NCBI GenBank assembly: GCA_016719885.1
Contig: JADJYF010000003.1
Location: 62,001 to 126,000 of the forward strand
DNA length: 64,000 nt
DNA from: Pseudomonadota bacterium
GTDB taxonomy: Bacteria > Pseudomonadota > Gammaproteobacteria > Ga0077536
Direction: 5' to 3'
A program made the translations under genes and the position numbers. Below the pieces are notes generated by a model that worked only from the letters and a program-made list of their open reading frames with translations, had not been told where the DNA came from and did not search any database. This document shows, in pieces, positions 54,998 through 64,000 of this stretch (position 1 is its first letter; each line of letters starts with the position of its first letter).

Positions 54998-56259
54998 GCG
55001 CTGAGCCTCGCCAGCATCTGGCGCGTGACCAGCGTGATGCCCTTCTCGGTGACGTAGAAACGCTCGGCGTCGAGCTCCGGGTTCTCGCCGATGATCATGC
55101 CATCGGGAATGCTGCAGCCATGATCGATCACGCAGTGGTTCAGGCGCACGCCGCGCCCGACCTGCACCTCGGGCAGCAGCACCGACGACGCCACGCTGGC
55201 GTAGGAATGCACGCGGCACTTGGAGAACAACAGGCTCTTGTTCAATTCGCCGCTGATGATGCAGCCGCCCGACACCAGCGATTCCAGCGCCATGCCACGA
55301 CGGTTCTGCCAGTTGTGCACGAACTTGGCCGGCGGCAGCTGTTCCTGGTAGGTCCAGATCGGCCACGCCGTGTCGTAGAGATTCAAGGCCGGCACGGTGG
55401 CGGTCAGATCGATGTTCGCCTCCCAGTAGGCATCGATGGTGCCGACGTCGCGCCAATAGGGTTCGCGCCCGGGTTCGAGGCCCACGCAGCAGCTCTCGAA
55501 GGACAGCGCGCGCGCGTCGCCGCGTTCCACCACCGCCGGAATGAGATTGCGGCCGAAATCATGTTCGGAATCCTCGCGTGCGGCATCGTCGGCGAGCATG
55601 TCGAACAGGTACTGGGCGTTGAACACGTAGATGCCCATGCTGGCGAGGGCGATGCCGGGCTTGCCCGGCATGGACGGCGGCTGGGCGGGCTTTTCCAGGA
55701 AGTCGGTGATGCGCTGCTCGGCGTCGACGGCCATCACGCCGAAACCCGTCGCCTCCTCCACCGGCACCTCGATGCAGCCGACCGTGCACGGCGCGCCGCT
55801 CGCGACATGGCGCGCGAGCATTTCCATGTAGTCCATCTTGTAGATGTGATCGCCGGCCAGCACCAGGATGTAATCGGCGCCATAGCCCTGCACGATGTCG
55901 AGATTCTGGAAGATGGCGTCGGCCGTGCCCTTGTACCAGGAGCGCTCGTCGATGCGCTGCTGGGCCGGCAGCAGATCGAGGAACTCGTTCATCTCCGACT
56001 TCAGGAACGCCCAGCCGCGTTGCAGGTGCCTGAGCAGGCTGTGGGACTTGTACTGCGTCAACACGCCGATGCGCCGGATGCCGGAGTTCAGGCAGTTCGA
56101 CAGCACGAAATCGATGATGCGGAACTTGCCGCCGAAGTACACCGCCGGCTTGCAGCGCACGTCGGTCAATTGTTTCAAACGCGAACCGCGGCCACCGGCC
56201 AGCACGAAGGCGTAGGAACGTCGCAACAGGCGCAGGCGATGGGGTTGTTCGAAGGTCAT
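54994..56259 (-). CDS. glgC: Glucose-1-phosphate adenylyltransferase
   Basis: GlgC makes ADP-glucose from ATP and glucose 1-phosphate, the committed and allosterically controlled step of glycogen synthesis. The 421-residue protein has the nucleotide loop AFVLAGGRGSRLKQLTDVR (near residues 16-34), GTADAIFQNLDIVQ, ILVLAGDHIYKMDYMEML, the glucose-1-phosphate site FLEKPAQPP, YWRDVGTIDAYWEAN and a left-handed beta-helix C-terminus (GCIISGELNKSLLFSKCRVHS). It is divergent from glgP across 69 bp. Confidence 0.96.
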   Translation of the reverse strand: MTFEQPHRLRLLRRSYAFVLAGGRGSRLKQLTDVRCKPAVYFGGKFRIIDFVLSNCLNSGIRRIGVLTQYKSHSLLRHLQRGWAFLKSEMNEFLDLLPAQQRIDERSWYKGTADAIFQNLDIVQGYGADYILVLAGDHIYKMDYMEMLARHVASGAPCTVGCIEVPVEEATGFGVMAVDAEQRITDFLEKPAQPPSMPGKPGIALASMGIYVFNAQYLFDMLADDAAREDSEHDFGRNLIPAVVERGDARALSFESCCVGLEPGREPYWRDVGTIDAYWEANIDLTATVPALNLYDTAWPIWTYQEQLPPAKFVHNWQNRRGMALESLVSGGCIISGELNKSLLFSKCRVHSYASVASSVLLPEVQVGRGVRLNHCVIDHGCSIPDGMIIGENPELDAERFYVTEKGITLVTRQMLARLSA

Positions 56260-56300
56260 AGGGCGCTCTCATGTGGCATGCCGCCCGCAATTGGTGCAGG

Positions 56301-56319
56301 TCGGGCCGTCACGGTCCGA
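56301..56319. promoter_or_regulatory. Imperfect palindrome between divergent glgC and glgP
   Basis: TCGGGCC (56301-56307) and GGTCCGA (56313-56319) form a 19-bp dyad around GTCAC, with a single G:T mismatch. It is centred in the 69-bp gap shared by the two divergent glycogen operons, where an operator controlling both would be expected. No known regulator site is matched. Confidence 0.3.
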
Positions 56320-56328
56320 TAGGTAGTC

Positions 56329-58830
56329 ATGGCTAGTTTTCCAGAGCGGGCATCGCGTTACAATCGATTCACCGTGACCGATGCCACTCCACAATTTCCC
56401 ATCGACCCGCCGCGCAACGATGCCGATTCGCTGCGTCGCGCGGTGGCCCACGCGCTGCTCTACGGCGGAGGTCGTTACCCCGATCTCGCGACGGCGCAGG
56501 ACTGGTACCTGGCGGTTGCCAGCGCGGTGCGCGACCGGCTGGTCGAACGCTGGATGGAGACCACCCAGCGCTGGCGCGCGGCCGACGCCAAGCGCGTCTA
56601 TTACATGTCGATGGAGTTCCTGATCGGGCGCACCTTGTCCAACGCCCTGCACGCGCTTGGCCTGTACGACGAACTGGCGCACGCGGTGACTGCGCTGGGC
56701 GTGGACCTCGACGAGGTGCGGCAACGGGAACCGGACGCCGCGCTCGGCAACGGCGGTCTCGGCCGTCTCGCTGCCTGTTTTCTCGATTCCATGGCGACCC
56801 TCGGCCTGCCGAGCTTCGGCTACGGCATCCGCTACGACTATGGCATGTTCGCCCAGCACATCTTGAACGGTTACCAGGTCGAGCAGCCGGACGACTGGCT
56901 GAAATTCGGCAATCCCTGGGAGTTTCCGCGCCCCGACACCACCTACGAGATCCGCTACGGCGGCTGGGTGCGGCGCGACGAGGACGGCGCGCACTGGGTC
57001 GATACCGAGTCGGTGCTGGCCATGGCCTACGACATCATCGTGCCCGGCCACGGCACGCGCGCGGTCAGCACCCTGCGCCTGTGGCACGCCAAGGCCGCCG
57101 AGTCGCTCGATCTCGCGCTCTTCAACCAGGGCGATTACATGCGCGCGGTGCGCGCCAAGAACCTGTCGGAAAACGTCACGCGCGTGCTGTATCCCGACGA
57201 TTCCAGCTACCAGGGCCGCGAGCTGCGCCTGCGCCAGGAATTCTTCTTCACCAGCGCCTCCATGCAGGACATCCTCACGCGCTACATGCGTGAGCATGCC
57301 GACTTCGAGCAGCTGGCCGACAAGGTCGCGGTGCACCTCAACGACACCCACCCCGCTATCGCGGTGCCGGAGCTGATGCGCCTGCTGCTCGACGTGCATC
57401 GCCTCGAATGGGTCGATGCCTGGGGCATGTGCACGCGCATCTTCTCCTACACCAATCACACGCTCATGCCCGAGGCGCTCGAGACCTGGCCGCTGGAAAT
57501 GATGCGCAGCGTGCTGCCGCGCCATCTCGACATCATCTTCGAGATCAACGAGCGCCACCTGGCCGAGGTGCGTGAGCAGCTCGGTGACGATCCGGCGCTG
57601 CTGTCGCGCCTGTCGCTCATCGACGAGGGCGGCGAGCGCCGCGTGCGCATGGCGCATCTGTCGGTGGTGGCGAGCCACACCGTCAACGGTGTCTCGAAAC
57701 TGCACAGCAACCTCATCCGCGAAACCATTTTCGCCGACTTCGTGCGGCTGTGGCCGACGCGCTTCTGCAACAAGACCAATGGCATCACGCCGCGACGCTG
57801 GCTGGTCAGCGCCAACCGCGAGCTGACGGCGCTGCTGGACGCGCGCCTCGGCCTCGGCTGGCGGCGCGATCTCGGCGAGCTCGCCGGCCTGCGCGCGCAG
57901 GCCGACGATGTGGCGCTGCTGGAACGCTTCGCCGCCGTCAAGCTCGCCAACAAGCAGCGCCTGGCGGCCTGGGTCGAACGGGAACTCGGCATCGCGCTCG
58001 ACCCCGCGTCGCTGTTCGATGTGCAGGTCAAGCGCATCCACGAATACAAGCGCCAGCTCTTGAACGCGCTGCACGTGGTGGCGCGTTACCACGCCATACT
58101 CGACAACCCCGAGGCCGGCTGGGTGCCGCGCACGGTGCTGTTCGCCGGCAAGGCCGCCTCGGCCTATCGCATGGCCAAGCTCGTCATCAAGCTCATCAAC
58201 GACATCGCGGTGCGCATCAACAACGACGCGCGGGTCAATCACCTGCTGAAAGTGGTGTTCGTGCCCAATTACAGCGTGTCGATCGCCGAGCTGGTGATGC
58301 CGGCGGCCGATTTGTCCGAGCAGATCTCGACGGCCGGCACCGAGGCGTCCGGCACCGGCAACATGAAGTTCGCACTGAATGGCGCGCTGACCATCGGCAC
58401 CCTGGACGGCGCCAACATCGAAATTCGCGAGGAAGTCGGCGCCGACAACATCTTCATCTTCGGCATGACCGCCGACGAGGTCGAGCGCCTGCGTGCCAGC
58501 GGCCACCGTCCGCTCGATATCTACGCGGCCAACCCGGCCTTGAAACGCGTGCTGGACGGCATCGCCGACGGCGAGTTCTCGCCCGAGGAGCCGCAGCGCT
58601 TCGTGCCGCTGGTCGATTCACTGCTGCGCTTCGGCGATCACTACCTGCTGCTGGCTGATTTCGCGTCCTATGTCGAGGCCCAGGGTCATGTCGATGCCCT
58701 GTATCGCAAGCCGCGTGAATGGGCGCGGCGTGCGCTCTTGAACGTGGCGGGCATGGGCGCGTTTTCCAGCGATCGCACCATCGCCGAGTATGCCGGCGAG
58801 ATCTGGCGGGTCAGCCCCGTCGTCGACTGA
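56329..58830 (+). CDS. glgP: Glycogen phosphorylase
   Basis: GlgP removes glucose 1-phosphate from glycogen chain ends using pyridoxal phosphate (family GT35). Length is 833 residues (E. coli GlgP 815). Motifs: RVYYMSMEFLIGRTLSNAL, GNGGLGRLAACFLDSMATL, HLNDTHPAIAVPELMRLL, VKRIHEYKRQLLNALHVV, and the PLP-binding EASGTGNMKFALNGAL with Lys680. The ATG at 56329 (AGGT five bases upstream) is chosen; a GTG at 56374 is possible. It starts the rightward glgP-glgB-glgX-malQ operon, 7 bp before glgB. Confidence 0.96.
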   Translation: MASFPERASRYNRFTVTDATPQFPIDPPRNDADSLRRAVAHALLYGGGRYPDLATAQDWYLAVASAVRDRLVERWMETTQRWRAADAKRVYYMSMEFLIGRTLSNALHALGLYDELAHAVTALGVDLDEVRQREPDAALGNGGLGRLAACFLDSMATLGLPSFGYGIRYDYGMFAQHILNGYQVEQPDDWLKFGNPWEFPRPDTTYEIRYGGWVRRDEDGAHWVDTESVLAMAYDIIVPGHGTRAVSTLRLWHAKAAESLDLALFNQGDYMRAVRAKNLSENVTRVLYPDDSSYQGRELRLRQEFFFTSASMQDILTRYMREHADFEQLADKVAVHLNDTHPAIAVPELMRLLLDVHRLEWVDAWGMCTRIFSYTNHTLMPEALETWPLEMMRSVLPRHLDIIFEINERHLAEVREQLGDDPALLSRLSLIDEGGERRVRMAHLSVVASHTVNGVSKLHSNLIRETIFADFVRLWPTRFCNKTNGITPRRWLVSANRELTALLDARLGLGWRRDLGELAGLRAQADDVALLERFAAVKLANKQRLAAWVERELGIALDPASLFDVQVKRIHEYKRQLLNALHVVARYHAILDNPEAGWVPRTVLFAGKAASAYRMAKLVIKLINDIAVRINNDARVNHLLKVVFVPNYSVSIAELVMPAADLSEQISTAGTEASGTGNMKFALNGALTIGTLDGANIEIREEVGADNIFIFGMTADEVERLRASGHRPLDIYAANPALKRVLDGIADGEFSPEEPQRFVPLVDSLLRFGDHYLLLADFASYVEAQGHVDALYRKPREWARRALLNVAGMGAFSSDRTIAEYAGEIWRVSPVVD

Positions 58831-58837
58831 CTCCACC

Positions 58838-61045
58838 ATGCACGATGCGCACGACGCCGGACCGACGGTGCCGGACGAGGCCTGGGATGCGCTCGCGCGC
58901 GGTGAACACGGCGATCCCTTCGCCCTGCTCGGTCCGCATGCCGATGCCGATGGACGCTGGTGGCTGACGGTCTTCCTGCCGGGCGCGGTGAAGGTCGACG
59001 CGGTCACCGCCAATGGCGCGCGCATCATTGCCGCGCTCGAGCCGCGCGACACGCGCGGACTGTTCGCCAATCGCCTGCCGCGCCTGCGTAAACGCCCCGA
59101 TTACCGCCTGCGCATCGAATGGGCCGACGGCCAGCGCAGCACGGCGCAGGACGATCCCTACCGTCACCTGCCCGTGCTCGGCGAGACCGACCTGTGGCTG
59201 CTGGCCGAAGGCACGGAACAACGCCCCTACGACAAGCTCGGCGCGCATCCGCGCCGCATCGGCGGCGTGGACGGCACGCTGTTCGCGGTGTGGGCGCCCC
59301 ACGCGCGGCGCGTGTCGGTGGTCGGCGACTGGAATGCCTGGGACGCGCGTCGCCATCCCATGCGTTTGCGCCGCGAGGCCGGCGTGTGGGAGATCTTCAT
59401 TCCAGGCGTCGCGCCCGGTGCACGCTACAAGTTCGCGCTCATCGACATGCACGGCGCCCACGAACCCTGGCGCGCCGATCCCTACGCACGCCAGGCGGAG
59501 CTGCGACCGGCCACGGCATCGGTGGTGAGCGCGCCGTTGCCGGCGCCCGCTACGGCCCGTCGCGCGCTCGCTCACGACCAGCCGATGGCCATCTACGAAG
59601 TGCATGTCGGCTCGTGGCGGCGCGTCGGCGGCGAGCACGAGCGCTGGCTCGACTGGGACGAACTCGCCGACAGCCTCGTGCCCTACGCCGTCGAACTCGG
59701 TTTCACGCATCTCGAACTGATGCCGATAGCCGAGCACCCCTTCGATGGCTCGTGGGGCTACCAGCCCATCGGACTCTATGCGCCGACCGCGCGCTGCGGC
59801 GAGCCGGCGGGGCTCTTGCGTTTCATCGCGCGCTGCCACGACGCCGGCCTCGGCGTGATCCTCGACTGGGTGCCGGGTCACTTCCCGACCGATTTGCATG
59901 GCCTCGCGCGTTTCGACGGCAGCCATCTCTACGAGCACGCCGACCCGCGCGAGGGCAGCCATCCCGACTGGGGCACGCTGATCTACAACTACGGGCGTTA
60001 CGAGGTGCGCGATTTCCTGATCGGCAACGCGCGCTACTGGATAGAGAACTTCGGCGTCGACGGCCTGCGCGTCGACGCGGTGGCCTCGATGATCTACCGC
60101 GACTACAGCCGTGCGCCGGGCCAGTGGCTGCCGAACGTGCATGGCGGCCGCGAAAATCTCGAGGCCATCGATTTCCTGAAACACATGAACGAAGTGTTGG
60201 GCGCCGACCATCCCACGGCCCTCACCATCGCCGAGGAATCGACCAGCTGGCCCGGCGTCAGCCAGCCGACCTCCAGCGGCGGTCTCGGCTTTCACTACAA
60301 GTGGAACATGGGTTGGATGAACGACGTGCTGCGCTACTTCGCGCGCGACCCGGTGCACCGGCGTCATCACCAGAACGAACTGACTTTCGGACTGCTCTAC
60401 GCCTTCGACGAGCATTTCGTGTTGCCGCTATCACACGACGAAGTGGTGCACGGCAAACGTTCGCTGCTGGCCAAGATGCCGGGCGACAGCTGGCAGCGCT
60501 TCGCCAACCTGCGGCTGCTGCTGGCTTTCATGTACGCCCATCCGGGCCGCAAGCTGCTGTTCATGGGCGCCGAGTTCGGCCAGGAGCGCGAATGGAACCA
60601 TGACCAGGGCCTCGACTGGCATTTGCTCGAGGACGCCGCCCATCGCGGCGTGCAGTCGCTGGTCAAGGACCTCAATCAACGCTATCGCAGCCTGCCGGCG
60701 CTGCACGCGCGCGACAGTGAAGCGGGCGGATTCGAATGGCTGAGCCACGAGGAACATGCCGAGAGCGTGCTGGCCTTCATGCGCCATGGCCACCAGGCGC
60801 GGCACACCGTCATCGCGGTTTTCAATTTCACGCCGGTGGTGCGACACGGCTATCGCCTGGGCGTGCCCGACGACGGCGCGTGGCGCGAATGCCTGAATTC
60901 CGATTCGGGCCATTACGGCGGCAGCAATCTCGGCAACCATGGCGCACGCCTGGAGCCGCAGGCGCTGGCCGCGCATGGGCGCAGCCATAGTCTCAGCCTC
61001 GATTTGCCGCCGCTCGGCGCATTGTTTCTGCACAGGACCGACTGA
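58838..61045 (+). CDS. glgB: 1,4-alpha-glucan branching enzyme
   Basis: GlgB introduces alpha-1,6 branches into glycogen (family GH13). The 735-residue protein has an extra N-terminal beta domain (DPFALLGPHADADGRWW), a CBM48 domain (GTLFAVWAPHARRVSVVGDWN), and the catalytic barrel with VHVGSWRR, ELMPIAEHPFDGSWGYQ, nucleophile Asp413 in GLRVDAVASMIYRDY, acid Glu466 in TIAEESTSW, and LPLSHDEVVHGKRSL. The ATG at 58838 lies 7 bp after glgP; codons further upstream belong to glgP. Confidence 0.97.
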   Translation: MHDAHDAGPTVPDEAWDALARGEHGDPFALLGPHADADGRWWLTVFLPGAVKVDAVTANGARIIAALEPRDTRGLFANRLPRLRKRPDYRLRIEWADGQRSTAQDDPYRHLPVLGETDLWLLAEGTEQRPYDKLGAHPRRIGGVDGTLFAVWAPHARRVSVVGDWNAWDARRHPMRLRREAGVWEIFIPGVAPGARYKFALIDMHGAHEPWRADPYARQAELRPATASVVSAPLPAPATARRALAHDQPMAIYEVHVGSWRRVGGEHERWLDWDELADSLVPYAVELGFTHLELMPIAEHPFDGSWGYQPIGLYAPTARCGEPAGLLRFIARCHDAGLGVILDWVPGHFPTDLHGLARFDGSHLYEHADPREGSHPDWGTLIYNYGRYEVRDFLIGNARYWIENFGVDGLRVDAVASMIYRDYSRAPGQWLPNVHGGRENLEAIDFLKHMNEVLGADHPTALTIAEESTSWPGVSQPTSSGGLGFHYKWNMGWMNDVLRYFARDPVHRRHHQNELTFGLLYAFDEHFVLPLSHDEVVHGKRSLLAKMPGDSWQRFANLRLLLAFMYAHPGRKLLFMGAEFGQEREWNHDQGLDWHLLEDAAHRGVQSLVKDLNQRYRSLPALHARDSEAGGFEWLSHEEHAESVLAFMRHGHQARHTVIAVFNFTPVVRHGYRLGVPDDGAWRECLNSDSGHYGGSNLGNHGARLEPQALAAHGRSHSLSLDLPPLGALFLHRTD

Positions 61046-61049
61046 TTCC

Positions 61050-63116
61050 ATGACGCTAGAAGCCGGCACGCCCTGGCCCCTGGGCGCGACCCTCACCGAG
61101 GTGGGGGTGAACTTCGCGGTGTTCTCCGCCCACGCCACGCGTATCGAATTGTGCCTGTACGACCGCGACGGCGTGCGCGAACTGGCGCGCGTGGCCTTGC
61201 CGGCCTACACCGACGGCGTGTGGCACGGCCTGCTGCCCGGCGCCGCCGCGGGCCTCGTGTACGGACTGCGCGCCCACGGCCCCCAGGACGCCGCGCGCGG
61301 CCACCGCTTCAATCCGCACAAGCTGCTGCTCGATCCCTATGCGCGACGCCTGACCACGCACTGGCGCTGGAGCGAGGCGCATCTCGGTGACGTGCACGAC
61401 AAGGCCGATCGTCACGTGACGCTCGACAACGCGCGCGACATGCCGAAAGCGGTGGTCGAGCACGAGCACTTCGACTGGCAGGACGACCGCGCGCCGCGCA
61501 CGCCGCTGGCCGACACCCTGCTCTACGAGGTGCACGTCAAGGGCTTCACCTGGCGTCATGCCGAGGTGCCGGCCGAGCAGCGCGGGCGTTTCTTAGGCGT
61601 ATCCTCGGCGCCCGCCATCCTCCACCTGCGACGCCTCGGCGTCACCGCCGTCACGCTGTTGCCGGTGCAGCAGCACTTGACCGAGGCCGGCCTCGCGCGG
61701 CGCGGCGCCCACAATTACTGGGGCTACAACACCGTCGCCTTCAACGTGCCCGATGCACGTTTCGCCGCCACCGACGCCGTGCGTGAATTCAAGACCATGG
61801 TCCGCGGCCTGCACCAAGCCGGCATCGAGGTCATCCTCGACGTGGTCTACAACCACACCGCCGAATCGGACCAGCGCGGTCCAACCGTATCGTGGCGCGG
61901 CCTCGACAACGCCAGCTGGTATCGCCTGCGACACGAGGACGCGCGCTTCTACGAGAACCACGCCGGCACCGGCAACAGCCTCGACCTGTCACAACCGCGC
62001 GTCTTGCAGTTCGTGCTCGACTCGCTGCGCTACTGGGTGACGGACATGCACGTCGACGGGTTCCGCTTCGACCTTGCGACCTCGCTGGCGCGCGGCGCGC
62101 AGGGCTTCGATGCGCGTCATCCGTTCCTGATGGCGATCGCCCAGGACCCCATCCTGTCGCGCGTCAAACTCATCGCCGAGCCGTGGGACGCCGGCCCGGG
62201 CGGCTACCAGCTCGGGCATTTCCCGGCCGGCTGGTCGGAATGGAACGATCGCTACCGCGACGCGGTGCGCGCATTCTGGGTGCGCAAGACCGCCGACCGC
62301 GGCGAGTTCGCCGCGCGTCTGGCCGGCTCCAGCGAGCTGTTCCACCACGCCGGCCGCGGCGTGTTCGCCGGCATCAATTACCTCACCGCCCATGACGGCT
62401 TCACGCTGCAGGATCTCGTCAGCTACGACCATAAGCACAACGAGAGCAATGGCGAGGACAATCGCGACGGCCACGATCACAACCTGTCCTGGAACTGCGG
62501 CGCCGAGGGCGACACCGACCTGCTGATGGTCAACACCCTGCGTGGGCGCCTGAAACGCGCCTTGCTCGCCACGCTCATGCTGTCGCGCGGCGTGCCGATG
62601 CTGCTCGGCGGCGACGAACTCGGGCGTACGCAGCGCGGCAACAACAATGCCTACGCCCACGACGACGAGACGAGCTGGTTCGACTGGGCGCGCATCGATG
62701 CAGACCTGCTCGAATTCACGGCGCAGCTGGCGCAGTTCCGGCGCGCCACGCCGCAGCTGCGCGACGGCCGCTGGTGGAACGGCGAAAGCGACGCCGGCGG
62801 TCAGCGTGACGTGGTGTGGTTCGACCGCCAGGGCAAGGAAATGCATGTCGAGCACTGGCAGGACACGCAACGCTTCGCGCTCGGCATGCTGCTCGGCGCG
62901 CGCGCCATCGAGGGCACGGCGCCGCTGCTGGCGCTGTTCAATGCCGAGCAGAAGGACTGCCTGTTCACGCTGCCGCGCGGGTGCTGGACGCTGCGCTTCG
63001 ATACCGCGCTGGCCGCGCCTTTCGCGCTCGACGGTCAAGTCGTTGACGGTGACACGTTGACGGTGAAAGCGCGCAGCGTGACGGTGCTCGAGGGGCGCAT
63101 CGAGGGCGCGGCATGA
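61050..63116 (+). CDS. glgX: Glycogen debranching enzyme GlgX
   Basis: GlgX hydrolyses alpha-1,6 branches of limit dextrins left by GlgP. The 688-residue GH13 protein has a CBM48 domain (GVNFAVFSAHATRIELCLYD), TLLYEVHVKGFTWRH, LLPVQQHLTEAGL, NYWGYNTVAFNVPD, nucleophile Asp341 in VDGFRFDLATSL, acid Glu377 in KLIAEPWDAGPGGYQLG, and LTAHDGFTLQDLVSYDHKHN. The ATG at 61050 is 4 bp after the glgB stop; the upstream frame lies in glgB. It overlaps malQ by 4 bp. Confidence 0.96.
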   Translation: MTLEAGTPWPLGATLTEVGVNFAVFSAHATRIELCLYDRDGVRELARVALPAYTDGVWHGLLPGAAAGLVYGLRAHGPQDAARGHRFNPHKLLLDPYARRLTTHWRWSEAHLGDVHDKADRHVTLDNARDMPKAVVEHEHFDWQDDRAPRTPLADTLLYEVHVKGFTWRHAEVPAEQRGRFLGVSSAPAILHLRRLGVTAVTLLPVQQHLTEAGLARRGAHNYWGYNTVAFNVPDARFAATDAVREFKTMVRGLHQAGIEVILDVVYNHTAESDQRGPTVSWRGLDNASWYRLRHEDARFYENHAGTGNSLDLSQPRVLQFVLDSLRYWVTDMHVDGFRFDLATSLARGAQGFDARHPFLMAIAQDPILSRVKLIAEPWDAGPGGYQLGHFPAGWSEWNDRYRDAVRAFWVRKTADRGEFAARLAGSSELFHHAGRGVFAGINYLTAHDGFTLQDLVSYDHKHNESNGEDNRDGHDHNLSWNCGAEGDTDLLMVNTLRGRLKRALLATLMLSRGVPMLLGGDELGRTQRGNNNAYAHDDETSWFDWARIDADLLEFTAQLAQFRRATPQLRDGRWWNGESDAGGQRDVVWFDRQGKEMHVEHWQDTQRFALGMLLGARAIEGTAPLLALFNAEQKDCLFTLPRGCWTLRFDTALAAPFALDGQVVDGDTLTVKARSVTVLEGRIEGAA

Positions 63117-64000
63117 GCGCGGCGCGCGCGAGCGGCATCCTGTTGCATCCCACTTCGCTGCCGGCGCCGCTGGATGACGACGGCCAGGCGCGTGATGCCG
63201 GCAGCGGCGACTTCGGCGCCGCGGCGCGGCGCTTCATCGACTGGCTGGCGAGCGCCGGCCAGAGCTTGTGGCAGGTCTTGCCGTTCAACCCGGTCGGGCC
63301 GGGCTTTTCGCCCTACACCAGTTCCGCCGCCCATGCCGGCAATCCGCTCTTGATCGCGCCCGATGAACTGGCCGCGCTCGGCCTGCTCGATGGCGCCATG
63401 CTGGCGAACGAATACGCGCGCCTGCAATGCGCGCCGGATCGCATCGAGGTGGAGAGCTGCCAACGGCTGCGCATGCGCCTCTTGCATCTCGCCGCCGGCG
63501 CCTTCTTCGCCGAGGCCGCGCGCTTCGCGCCCCTGCACGAGGAATTCCGCGCGTGGTGCGCGGCCGAGCGCGCGTGGCTGGACGACTACAGCCTGTTCAT
63601 GGCCCTGCGCGGACGCCACGGCGAGCACTGCCCGTGGACGCAATGGCCGGCGGCGCTGGCGGCGCGCGAACCGGCGGCGCTCCGCACGGCACGCGCGGGC
63701 CTGTCGGCGGAATGCGATTTCTGGTGCTTCGTGCAGTGGAGTTTCGCGCGCCAATGGCAGGCGCTGCGCGACTACGGCGCGGCGCGCGGCATACGCATCG
63801 TCGGCGATCTGCCGATCTACGTGTCCTTCGACAGCGTCGAGGTGTGGGCAGCGCGTGATTTGTTCGAGCTCGACCAAGCGGGCCTGCCCCTCGTGGTGGC
63901 CGGCGTGCCGCCGGATTATTTCAGCGCCGAAGGCCAGCGATGGGGCAACCCGCTGTATCGCTGGCGGCGCCACGCCGAACAGGGCTACGCGTGGTGGCTG
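63113..64000 (+). CDS. malQ: 4-alpha-glucanotransferase MalQ (3' end beyond window)
   Basis: MalQ transfers alpha-1,4-glucan segments between maltodextrins (family GH77). The ATG overlaps the glgX stop (ATGA). The 296 codons present read ASGILLHPTSLPAP, LWQVLPFNPVGPGFSPYTSSAAHAG (read in parts), DDYSLFMALRGRHG, RIVGDLPIYVSFDSVEVW and GVPPDYFSAEGQRWGNPLY, all GH77 hallmarks from the N-terminal half of the barrel. The catalytic residues lie past the window edge. It is the last visible gene of the glgP operon. Confidence 0.95.
   Translation, partial: MSAARASGILLHPTSLPAPLDDDGQARDAGSGDFGAAARRFIDWLASAGQSLWQVLPFNPVGPGFSPYTSSAAHAGNPLLIAPDELAALGLLDGAMLANEYARLQCAPDRIEVESCQRLRMRLLHLAAGAFFAEAARFAPLHEEFRAWCAAERAWLDDYSLFMALRGRHGEHCPWTQWPAALAAREPAALRTARAGLSAECDFWCFVQWSFARQWQALRDYGAARGIRIVGDLPIYVSFDSVEVWAARDLFELDQAGLPLVVAGVPPDYFSAEGQRWGNPLYRWRRHAEQGYAWWL

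Noticed and set aside
54998..55456. N-terminal extension of glgA into glgC
   Set aside because: The extension is glgC read in another frame; the TTG at 54997 gives the normal GlgA N-terminus.
56269..58506. A 745-codon open frame antisense to glgP
   Set aside because: Shadow of glgP; no recognisable domain and skewed composition.

Overview
The window is chromosomal DNA from a high-GC gammaproteobacterium outside the enterics. Several blocks keep the gene order familiar from Pseudomonas and relatives: plsX-rpmF-yceD / maf / sppA-gph-rluC / rne; acpS-pdxJ-recO-era-rnc-DUF4845-lepB-lepA; a MucD-RseB-RseA-RpoE stress cluster divergent from nadB; and smc-zipA-ligA. The genus cannot be fixed from this sequence. 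There are no rRNA or tRNA genes, insertion sequences, prophage genes or CRISPR arrays. The only mobile-type DNA is a set of small GTRG-type extragenic palindromes (REPs).

Layout. 1-8.3 kb: phospholipid and ribosome genes, signal-peptide peptidase, a pseudouridine synthase and RNase E with a long structured leader. 8.3-20.5 kb: prfC, then a long leftward run of RNA processing, translation and secretion genes ending in the sigma-E operon, which has its own sigma-E-type promoter. 20.7-24.3 kb: nadB, an SDR protein, and a diguanylate cyclase behind a sigma-54-like promoter. 24.3-30.9 kb: ligA, zipA, smc. 31-36.7 kb: queF, cysZ, gluQ, thrH, a cobalamin adenosyltransferase, and a short envelope operon (GT2, LAB_N, lptF). 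36.8-42.2 kb: metH and asnS, each with one apparent frameshift, then a thiamine-binding family gene. 42.2-53.4 kb: more accessory content, including an acyl-CoA ligase, rlmA, ycaC, an FMN-reductase remnant, ogt, a cupin/acuI/beta-oxidation operon, a MoxR/VWA pair and an unrecognised membrane protein. 53.5-64 kb: a complete glycogen locus, with glgC-glgA leftward and glgP-glgB-glgX-malQ rightward; malQ runs off the edge.

How the parts work together. RpoE, its anti-sigma factor RseA, the sensor RseB and the protease MucD form the envelope-stress circuit. LepB, LepA and SppA handle export and its by-products. MetH needs cobalamin, and a PduO-type adenosyltransferase lies about 2.4 kb upstream of it. 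The glycogen genes cover synthesis (GlgC, GlgA, GlgB) and breakdown (GlgP, GlgX, MalQ).

Points most worth a second look: a DNA ligase that has lost the whole four-cysteine zinc-finger segment; two REP families that share one architecture (GTRG foot, stem, TC loop) and cluster between 33 and 54 kb, one copy with paired compensatory changes and one supplying the stop codon of a gene; a sigma-54-like promoter with repeats in front of a diguanylate cyclase; an SDR protein without its catalytic serine; and the two frameshifts, which leave one 5.4-kb open frame across three genes and look more like sequence errors than decay.
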